Assembly: GCF_014697125.1 (NCBI RefSeq)
Contig: NZ_JACJRG010000006.1
Location: 1 to 64,000 of the forward strand
DNA from: Anabaena minutissima FACHB-250
Lineage (GTDB): Bacteria > Cyanobacteriota > Cyanobacteriia > Cyanobacteriales > Nostocaceae
DNA length: 64,000 nucleotides
Reading direction: 5' to 3'
Both the position numbers and the translations under genes were made by a program. Positions 29,037-35,772 of the stretch are shown piece by piece. Under the pieces are notes generated by a model. That model saw only the letters and a list, made by a program, of their open reading frames with translations, was not told the origin of the DNA and searched no databases. Numbering within the stretch: the first letter of the stretch is position 1; every line of letters begins with the position of its first letter.

Positions 29037-31361
29037 ATGGCAAAAACAACCATCCAACTAGCATCGCCTCATATTCCTCAGTCTTTAGAAGTTGTGGAAG
29101 TCAAGAGTGAGGAATTATCTGTAACTCCGATAGTTTCTTATCAGACAGTAGAAAAACAGCATAGCAAGGTGTTTGTGACTGCGGCTCAAGTTCCAACTCA
29201 CAAGCAGATTGCTCAAGTTAGCCACAATATAGTCCATGCCGTTCCAGGTAGGTTACGCTGGCGCGTGCCTCGATTACGCTACGATACAGACTATGCAAAA
29301 CGTCTGTTAGCTTTGTTAGAAGCTGATCCCCTAGTCACGCAGACTAGAATCAAACCAGCTGCGGCATCTGTGGTTGTTATATACAAAAACAGTAAGATTA
29401 CAGATATAAAAATGCGATCGCGCCTTAGCTGTCTCATTTTGGCTGCTAGCGATCCGGGAATCCTCCCACTCAATACTAAACAGTCATTAGCTGCACAAGA
29501 AGACAAAGAAGAAACACCCTGGCCGGGATTGCAACTTTCTGCCTTAGCCACTGGTTTAGCGTTGCTGGGTGGGCCTTTAGGAGTGTCGATCCCCCCTATT
29601 TTGACGGCGGGAACTATTGCCTTAGCGACATTACCCGTATTTCAAAGAGCGTTTGTAGGTATTACGACCCAACGCAAATTTACTATCGACTTCTTAGACT
29701 TTATGGCGATCGCCATTACTACTGTTCAAGGACAGTTTCTCACACCATCGCTGATGTTGAGTTTAATTGAAATTGGCGAAAATATCCGCGATCGCACCGC
29801 GCGTTCCTCCAAAATGCAAACCCTAGATTTACTCAACTCCCTAGGACAATTTGTTTGGGTTGAACGAGATGGCGAGAAGGTGCAAATCCCTATCCAACAG
29901 GTACAAGCAGGAGATACAGTCATCGTCTATCCTGGGGAACAAGTACCAGTAGATGGCAGCATTATTAAAGGTAAGGCACTCCTAGATGAGCAAAAGTTAA
30001 CTGGCGAATCTGTGCCTATTTTGAAAACCAAAGGACAGCCTGTATTTGCTTCTACATTGGTACGAGAAGGAAGGGTTTACATCCAAGTGGAAAGAGTCGG
30101 TAACGACACCCGCGCCGGACAGAGCATCAAATTAATGCAAGAAGCTCCTGTCCATGATACCCGCATGGAGAATTACGCCATCAAATTTGCGGAAAAAGCA
30201 GTTGTGCCGACGCTTTTCCTAGGAGCAGTTGTATTTGCTGCTACTCGTAACCCCGCACGGGCAGCTAGTGTTTTGACCCTCGATTTTGCTACCGGGATTA
30301 GAGTATCTGTACCCACAACCGTATTAGCGGCACTTTCCTATGCAGCTCGCCAAGGGATTCTCATCCGTAGTGGTCGAGCCTTAGAACAACTAGCAGAAGT
30401 TGATACTATTGTCTTTGATAAAACAGGCACACTCACCCAAGGGGAAGTATCGGTAATTGCGGTCGAAAGTTATAATTCGGAAATATCTAGCGATCGCATC
30501 TTGGCAATAGCCGCCGCCGCCGAGCAACGTTTAACACATCCAGTAGCCGAGGCCGTGATTCGCTATGCCGAAGCCCAAAAAGTAGCCATTCCCAGCCGTA
30601 GCAAGTGGGATTATCAACTTGGCCTAGGTGTAAAAGCCGAGATTGATGGCGAGACTGTGTACGTGGGTAGCGAAAGATTTTTGCGTCAGCAAGACATTAA
30701 TATGGAGGTACTCAACAGCAACGGACAAAAAGCCACCTCGGTAATTTATGTCGCCAGTAATGGGCAACTTCAAGGTAGAATAAGATATAGTGATGTTCTC
30801 CGCCCAGAAAGCCGGGAAGTCATCTCCCAACTGATGAATGTAGAAGGTGTGGAGGTGCATATGCTGACTGGTGATAACAAGCGCACAGCCCAAGCTGTAG
30901 CGACTGAATTGGGGATTGCACCCAGCCATACTCACGCAGAAGCTTTTCCAGAACAAAAAGCAACAGTAGTCCGCCAACTGCACGAACAAGGGAAGACAGT
31001 AGCATTTGTAGGAGATGGAATCAATGATTCCCCAGCTTTAGCCTACGCCGACGTATCTGTATCCTTTGCCCACGGTTCAGAAATCGCCCGCGAAACAGCA
31101 GACTTGGTGTTAATGCAGAATGACTTGCATGGATTGTTAGAAGCGATCGCGATCGCTCGTCAAGCCAAGCACTTGATTCGCCAAAACACCGGTATTGTTG
31201 CTATACCTAACTTGGGAGCATTAATTATGGCTGTGCTGTTTGGTTTGAACCCCCTAGCAGCAACTGTTGTTAACAACGGCTCAACCATAGTTGCTGGAGT
31301 CAACGGCTTACGTCCCATTCTCAAGCATTCATCTCAAAAAGCTCTACCATCAGCTAGATGA
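29037..31361 (+). CDS. Divergent P1B-type ATPase with arginine-rich HMA2 N-terminus, FezB-like
   Basis: 774 residues. An HMA2-type N-terminal domain (about 60-120) begins with VPGRLRWRVPRLR (69-81). Membrane spans follow, then the actuator loop TGES (322-325), the phosphorylated Asp461 in DKTGTLTQG, the P1B-specific His-Pro at 501-502, TGDN and GDGINDSPAL (659-668). The metal-site helix reads LDFATGIRVSVPT (415-427) where ordinary P1B pumps have CPC and the P1B-6 group has SCA. The protein is therefore a pump of unknown ion, nearest to P1B-6. Arginine-rich P1B-6 pumps (FezB) build iron-storing ferrosomes, so an iron role is suggested. It lies between HMA2 and DUF5132-type genes. Confidence 0.88.
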   Translation: MAKTTIQLASPHIPQSLEVVEVKSEELSVTPIVSYQTVEKQHSKVFVTAAQVPTHKQIAQVSHNIVHAVPGRLRWRVPRLRYDTDYAKRLLALLEADPLVTQTRIKPAAASVVVIYKNSKITDIKMRSRLSCLILAASDPGILPLNTKQSLAAQEDKEETPWPGLQLSALATGLALLGGPLGVSIPPILTAGTIALATLPVFQRAFVGITTQRKFTIDFLDFMAIAITTVQGQFLTPSLMLSLIEIGENIRDRTARSSKMQTLDLLNSLGQFVWVERDGEKVQIPIQQVQAGDTVIVYPGEQVPVDGSIIKGKALLDEQKLTGESVPILKTKGQPVFASTLVREGRVYIQVERVGNDTRAGQSIKLMQEAPVHDTRMENYAIKFAEKAVVPTLFLGAVVFAATRNPARAASVLTLDFATGIRVSVPTTVLAALSYAARQGILIRSGRALEQLAEVDTIVFDKTGTLTQGEVSVIAVESYNSEISSDRILAIAAAAEQRLTHPVAEAVIRYAEAQKVAIPSRSKWDYQLGLGVKAEIDGETVYVGSERFLRQQDINMEVLNSNGQKATSVIYVASNGQLQGRIRYSDVLRPESREVISQLMNVEGVEVHMLTGDNKRTAQAVATELGIAPSHTHAEAFPEQKATVVRQLHEQGKTVAFVGDGINDSPALAYADVSVSFAHGSEIARETADLVLMQNDLHGLLEAIAIARQAKHLIRQNTGIVAIPNLGALIMAVLFGLNPLAATVVNNGSTIVAGVNGLRPILKHSSQKALPSAR

Positions 31362-31436
31362 GATGACAAATCTAGCAAGACTAGGCTAAAAAGCTTTCAT
31401 ACAAGTTTTCTAATTTAAATATCGGAGGAATGAATT

Positions 31437-31745
31437 ATGGCCCCTAAAATCACCGACTTTATTGAAGACGCTGGCGCACCTGGACTGATCGCTGGTATCG
31501 GTGCAGTATTACTAGCTCCCGTACTTCTCCCTGTTTTTGCAGGTATCGGTAAACCCATAGCTAAATCAATCATCAAAGGCGGAATCGTTGCTTATGAAAA
31601 AAGTAAAGGTGCTTTTGCTGAACTAGGCGAAACTTGGGAAGATGTGGTTGCTGAAGCCAAAGCTGAACTAGCAGAAGATAAAGAAACACCAGCTTTTGAA
31701 CCTGCGGCTAGTACCATTGATGCTTCTGCTGAGAATGGAGTCTAG
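31437..31745 (+). CDS. DUF5132-type small hydrophobic protein
   Basis: 102 residues with GGAGG nine bases before ATG 31437. The centre is a Gly/Ala-rich hydrophobic helix pair (APGLIAGIGAVLLAPVLLPVFAGIGKPIAKSIIKGG), then an acidic helix rich in Glu/Ala (WEDVVAEAKAELAEDKE). This is the DUF5132 pattern as I recall it. It could bind or shape membrane. It is 75 bases after the P-type ATPase stop, so it is likely co-transcribed. Confidence 0.75.
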   Translation: MAPKITDFIEDAGAPGLIAGIGAVLLAPVLLPVFAGIGKPIAKSIIKGGIVAYEKSKGAFAELGETWEDVVAEAKAELAEDKETPAFEPAASTIDASAENGV

Positions 31746-31931
31746 ATTGGTAATGGGTAATTGGTAATTGGGTTTTCCAATGATCAATTACTCATGTACT
31801 CCAAAATAATTACTCATATTTTCAGAATTAATGGAGATGGGTGATATTAATTCAAAATACAAAATATCCTCCGGGATATAGTCAGATTTAGTCTGCATTT
31901 CCAGGTTTACATCTGTTGATTGATTTTGGAT

Positions 31932-32211
31932 AAGTAGAACATGGTAAATAATTAAAGGTTTGTAGTAAGAACTTTAGTTCTCTCTGCGTTCTCTCCGTTC
32001 CCTGCGGGACGCTGCGCATTCACGCAGTTTCCGTAAAGCCTGCGGCATAGCTACGCTTAGGGCGCAGGCAGCCTCTCTTAGAGAAGGAAATGCAAAGCGT
32101 GTCGTAGACAGAGGCTACGCGAACAAAAAAGGACTAAAGTCCTTACTACGAACTCAATCCTAGGTTTTTGCATTACTTAACATAGTTTGGTTTTTTCAAG
32201 TCGTTCTACTT
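31932..32211 (+). mobile_element. MITE-like element, copy A
   Basis: About 280 bases bounded by AAGTAGAAC (31932-31940) and its complement GTTCTACTT (32203-32211). The interior carries GTAGTAAGAACTTTAGTTCT, CTGCGGCATAGCTACGCTTAG and GTAGACAGAGGCTACGCGAAC modules and no open frame. A near-identical copy lies in opposite orientation at 56071-56333. It sits in the 31746-32351 gap between the DUF5132-type gene and the second HMA2 gene. The other gap sequence is AT-rich with no gene. Confidence 0.8.
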
Positions 32212-32351
32212 AACTAGTCTTACCCATCTCTAGAATTTTGATAATTTATTTAAATATTCAATGAAAATCATATTTAGGAAAACATTAATATTACTTTGAT
32301 CAATCGAATTTATTATGAATTACGAATTAACTAATTTAGGAGGGTGAATTG

Positions 32352-32930
32352 ATGTTAACAAATAGTCATGGGAATTTGACTACAATGCCAACAGTTAAAA
32401 AACGCATCAATTTTAATACTTCATCCCAACCTATATCTACCAAAATTGTTAGTAACACCCCAGGGAGACTACGGTTGAGAATTGCCCATGCTTACCGTCA
32501 GGCTGACATAATGCAACACATTGCTAATACACTAGAAGCCAAGCCTAATGTTCAAAAGGCGCGGACTAATATTGATCATGGCAGTATTGTGATTAAGCAT
32601 GATGGTACAAATAGCAGTTTGGACGATGTATTAGCAACGCTACGAGACTTAGGCATCATTTTTGCAGAGATTACAGAGGGTAATACCGAAGCTGCCACAA
32701 CTGTAGCTAGTACAGTTGTAGATTTGAATAAACGAGTCAAACAAGCAACTGATGGTGTTGTAGATATCCGCTTTCTCTTTCCCTTGGGACTGAGTATTTT
32801 GGCGGTGAGACAGTTAATAATCAAAGGTTTACAGTTTGAAATTATTCCTTGGTATGTGTTGGCTTGGTATTCCTTCGATAGTTTTATTAAACTTCATGGA
32901 ATTACCCCACAAAAGTCTAGTGGTGAATAG
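32352..32930 (+). CDS. Single HMA2-domain protein
   Basis: 192 residues. ATG 32352 has AGGAGG seven bases upstream. The N-terminal HMA2-type domain has SNTPGRLRLRIAHAYRQADIMQHI (read as PGRLRLR motif near residue 37) followed by a beta-alpha pattern to about 110. The C-terminal part has two hydrophobic stretches (FLFPLGLSILAVRQLII and IIPWYVLAWYSFDSFIKL). No CxxC. It is the same family as the 27480 protein and the N-terminus of the P-type ATPase, and probably worked with them before the MITE-like element parted the genes. Confidence 0.8.
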   Translation: MLTNSHGNLTTMPTVKKRINFNTSSQPISTKIVSNTPGRLRLRIAHAYRQADIMQHIANTLEAKPNVQKARTNIDHGSIVIKHDGTNSSLDDVLATLRDLGIIFAEITEGNTEAATTVASTVVDLNKRVKQATDGVVDIRFLFPLGLSILAVRQLIIKGLQFEIIPWYVLAWYSFDSFIKLHGITPQKSSGE

Positions 32931-33080
32931 GGCATAACAATTCAAAATTCAAAATCTGGCCCTCGAACAAAGTGAAGGATCAAAATTTAAAATTGAATAG
33001 CTTATGCCTTATCCCCAGTCCCCAGTCCCCAGCTTTGCAATGAGTGGATTTTGGATTATTCAATCTAAAATCTAAAATCC

Positions 33081-33209
33081 GTCTTGAAAAGTTGAGCCAC
33101 TGCGTTGGACGGGTTTCCCGGCTTGTAGCAAGTGGCGTTCCTACAGAGGGAAACTTGCCGTAGGAACTTTTGTCTACGACACGCTACGCGAACGCAAAAT
33201 CTAAAATTC
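33081..33209. repeat. Direct repeat, copy 1, beside the nitrilase gene
   Basis: Begins GTCTTGAAAAGTTGAGCCAC, continues with GGCTTGTAGCAAGTGGCGTT and ends with GTCTACGACACGCTACGCG. The second copy is at 34185-34308 in the same orientation on the other side of the gene. The surrounding 32931-33223 gap holds only AATCTAAAATC-type and CCCAGTCCCCAGT-type repeats. Confidence 0.8.
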
Positions 33210-33223
33210 CCAGTTCCCATTCC

Positions 33224-34039
33224 CTAACTAAATACGCGATGTTGTAGAGAAGGCATTTGACGGCGGACTTGTTCTAGACGTGAGGGATTAATTTCGGCGA
33301 TCGCCACTCCCGGTTTATCTCCAGCATCAGCTAAAATTGTCCCCCAAGGGTCAATAATTACCGCGTGTCCGTGAGTAAGACGACGACCGTAATTATTACC
33401 AGTTTGGGCTGGAGCAATCACGTAGGCTGTATTTTCAATTGCTCTAGCTTGTAGTAATACTTGCCAGTGGTCTTTACCTGTAAACGCTGTAAAAGCCGCA
33501 GGTATAAAAATCACATCTACACCCTTAGTTGACAGATGACGGTAGAGTTCAGGGAAGCGGACATCATAGCAAATAGACACCCCGATATTTCCCAAAGCTT
33601 CTGAGAAATAGACTGGTGGTAGTTGCTCACCGGCTACGACTGTACTAGATTCCCGGTAGGTATTACCGTCAGGAACATTCACATCAAACAGGTGAACCTT
33701 ATTGTAATGGGCGAGTTCTTCACCACTAGGGTCAAGTAAAATTGTCGTGTTATAGACCTTACCTGTATCTCCGACAGGTACGGGAAAGCTACCGCCTAAG
33801 ATGGTTATTTGGTAGCGTTGCGCCATTTTTTTGATGAAAATTTCACTTTCATGGGCGATCGCTTCTGCTTGTGCCAGTTTATCTTTTTCCTCTCCCATAA
33901 ATGAAAAATTTTCTGGCAACCCCACTAACTCTGCACCTCGGCGCACAGCCAGATCAATTAATTCTTCAGCTTGTACCAAATTCTTTTGTAAATCTGGCAC
34001 ACTGGTCATTTGAATAGCGGCGGCTAAATAAGACTTCAT
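33224..34039 (-). CDS. Carbon-nitrogen hydrolase (nitrilase superfamily, Nit-type)
   Basis: About 271 residues. The catalytic triad is visible: Glu in LVGLPENFSFMG, Lys in HYNKVHLFDV, and Cys in VSICYDVRFPELYR. GTILADAGDKPGVAIAEI closes the fold. The pattern is closest to the Nit1/Nit2 branch (deaminated glutathione or omega-amide hydrolases) rather than true nitrilases; the substrate is inferred. The frame is open to TTG 34054, but ATG 34039 begins the conserved MKSYLAAAIQM. Direct repeats of about 125 bases flank the gene. Confidence 0.9.
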   Translation of the reverse strand: MKSYLAAAIQMTSVPDLQKNLVQAEELIDLAVRRGAELVGLPENFSFMGEEKDKLAQAEAIAHESEIFIKKMAQRYQITILGGSFPVPVGDTGKVYNTTILLDPSGEELAHYNKVHLFDVNVPDGNTYRESSTVVAGEQLPPVYFSEALGNIGVSICYDVRFPELYRHLSTKGVDVIFIPAAFTAFTGKDHWQVLLQARAIENTAYVIAPAQTGNNYGRRLTHGHAVIIDPWGTILADAGDKPGVAIAEINPSRLEQVRRQMPSLQHRVFS

Positions 34040-34184
34040 AGACTTAGCAAGCAATGTAGTTGTGTGCGATAGATAATCAAATATACCGTTACTTCAATAT
34101 CTGACAAAGGGGAAATCAATTCAAAATTCAAAATCCACAATCTCCAAGTCCCATACCCTGGTAGTTGGGGTCAATTCAAAATCT

Positions 34185-34308
34185 GTCTTGAAAAGTTGAG
34201 CCACTGTGTTGGGAGGTTTTTCCGGCTTGTAGCAAGTGGCGTTCCTAGGTTGGGAAACCCGCCTACAGAACTTTTGTCTACGACACGCTACGCGAACGCA
34301 AAATCCAA
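34185..34308. repeat. Direct repeat, copy 2, beside the nitrilase gene
   Basis: Second copy of the 33081-33209 repeat, same orientation, with scattered substitutions and a few indels. It is followed by AAAATCCAAAATCC tandem text. It occupies most of the 34040-34365 gap; the rest shows no gene. Confidence 0.8.
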
Positions 34309-34365
34309 AATCCAAAATCCAAAATTTGTTGACTGTTGTTATTAAACCTTGATGAATTGGGCGTG

Positions 34366-34962
34366 ATGGTTGATACTGCTATTCTCATTCAAACTTTTAT
34401 TGCAGTCTTTGTCTTGGCAGATGCCATAGGCAATATACCAGTGGTTTTAGCCTTAACTAAGGGTATAACACCAGAAGAAAGAAATAAAGTCATTGATAAG
34501 GCAATGGTTGTAGCGATCGCAGTTCTGCTAATATTTGCCTTTGCTGGTCAATATATTTTGACTTATTTAGAAATTAGCATGGGGTCGTTGCGGGTGGCTG
34601 GGGGATTATTGCTGCTGTTAATCGCCTTGCAAATGCTCAGGGGAGAATTAGATACACCCATTCATGAACAAGGGCGGGATATCTCAATTACGCCTTTAGC
34701 TTTGCCTTTGTTAGCCGGCCCAGGTACGCTAACAACCGTGATGTTATTTATGTCTAAGTCCCAGAGTCCCCATCTGGCTGTAGTTTTGGGGGTTTTGGGG
34801 GCGATGTTTGTTACTTGGTTAATTTTGCGTTTGGCAAACAAGATTGATAGTTTGATTGGTGTTGAAGGTGCGGTGATTGTCACGCAACTATTAGGTTTTC
34901 TGTTGGCTGCTTTGGCGGTAGAGATTGGTAGCACCGGGATTAGAGAATTGTTTTTGCAGTAG
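34366..34962 (+). CDS. MarC/NAAT-family membrane protein
   Basis: About 198 residues with six hydrophobic spans. The family pattern is clear: FIAVFVLADAIGNIPVVLALTKG at the N-terminus, GGLLLLLIALQMLRG in the middle, and ALPLLAGPGTLTTVMLF, then GVEGAVIVTQLLGFLLAALAVE. MarC proteins are inner-membrane proteins of unsettled transport role. ATG 34366 is preferred over the in-frame TTG 34336, which lies too near the repeat. Confidence 0.9.
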   Translation: MVDTAILIQTFIAVFVLADAIGNIPVVLALTKGITPEERNKVIDKAMVVAIAVLLIFAFAGQYILTYLEISMGSLRVAGGLLLLLIALQMLRGELDTPIHEQGRDISITPLALPLLAGPGTLTTVMLFMSKSQSPHLAVVLGVLGAMFVTWLILRLANKIDSLIGVEGAVIVTQLLGFLLAALAVEIGSTGIRELFLQ

Positions 34963-35005
34963 AAAACGCAGTCATAGCCGTAATTTTACGGTCAAGCTAT
35001 TACTA

Positions 35006-35035
35006 CTTAACCTCTTATTTGATATTCCTTAACCT
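35006..35035 (+). promoter_or_regulatory. Pho-box-like site upstream of the PEP-CTERM gene
   Basis: Two perfect CTTAACCT units at 35006-35013 and 35028-35035, exactly 22 bases (two 11-bp steps) apart. The middle slot (35017-35024, ATTTGATA) fits poorly. The site is 73 bases before the next ATG. Its regulatory use is inferred. Confidence 0.5.
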
Positions 35036-35107
35036 GTAGTCATTGATTGAAGGGTTATTAAGTGTAATTGCGTAACGAGTCACTTTTTAGCCTGGGAGTA
35101 TTCTTTA

Positions 35108-35650
35108 ATGAAATTAGCTAAGAGCTTAGGTATTGCTACTTTTGCTGCTATCTCTGTGGTAGCGATCGCACCTAGAGCAGCACAAGCTGCCATAGTTAAT
35201 TACAATTTTACTGTCAACGCTACATCTGGCAACAATCCTGGCCAGTATTTCGGTTCTTTTAAATATGATGATTCATTCTTAACTGGTTTAGGTTCTGAGA
35301 TTTTAGGAGTTGAGAATGGATTAAAAGTAGCATTCAACTACCTAGGTAATAACTATACAGAGGCTGATGATCTTGATTTCGACTTGTACCCTATAGTCAC
35401 TTTCAACAATGGCAGTCTTCAAGGACTCAGCTATTTTGTTGCTGATCAGTTTATCATCGGCAGTGATGTTAATACTCCAGAGGTAGGAGGAAACATCTTC
35501 TACACAATTAGCGGATCAGTAAATACAACGCAAGCAGGTACAGTCAGCTATGCGAAAGTACCAGAACCATTTGCTGTTGGTGGAACTGCGATCGCAGTTA
35601 CTCTGGGTCTGTGGATAAATCGTAAGAAGAAAGCCGCAGTCGTAGGCTAG
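35108..35650 (+). CDS. PEP-CTERM sorting-domain exported protein
   Basis: 180 residues. A signal peptide (KSLGIATFAAISVVAIAPRAAQA, cleavage after AQA) is followed by a beta-rich domain (YNFTVNATSGNNPGQYFGSF). The C-terminus has the PEP-CTERM tripartite tail: VPEP at about 160, a hydrophobic helix (GGTAIAVTLGLWI) and a basic end (NRKKK). Exosortase would process it to the cell surface. The function of the domain is unknown. A Pho-box-like site lies upstream and a terminator at 35678. Confidence 0.88.
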   Translation: MKLAKSLGIATFAAISVVAIAPRAAQAAIVNYNFTVNATSGNNPGQYFGSFKYDDSFLTGLGSEILGVENGLKVAFNYLGNNYTEADDLDFDLYPIVTFNNGSLQGLSYFVADQFIIGSDVNTPEVGGNIFYTISGSVNTTQAGTVSYAKVPEPFAVGGTAIAVTLGLWINRKKKAAVVG

Positions 35651-35677
35651 AAACACTAGTTTTTAATATTACTAGTT

Positions 35678-35704
35678 AGGCAGGTTTTATACCTGTCTTT
35701 TTTG
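35678..35704 (+). terminator. Intrinsic terminator after the PEP-CTERM gene
   Basis: AGGCAGGT (35678-35685), loop TTTAT, ACCTGTCT (35691-35698) with one G-U pair, then a T-rich run to 35704. It also lies downstream of the convergent phoX. Confidence 0.8.
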
Positions 35705-35772
35705 TTTTCTAAAAAAATAGAGATGTTGTACTGCAACATCTCTACAAAAATTATCGGAGGGAAAATTTTAAA

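Noticed and set aside
28925..29110. Plus-strand open frame before the P-type ATPase
   Set aside because: It overlaps the ATPase start in another frame and has no convincing start or family.
27374..32351. Ordinary copper/zinc resistance operon
   Set aside because: The ATPase has no CPC, SPC or CPH motif, the HMA2 domains have no CxxC, and no metal-responsive MerR/ArsR gene is present.
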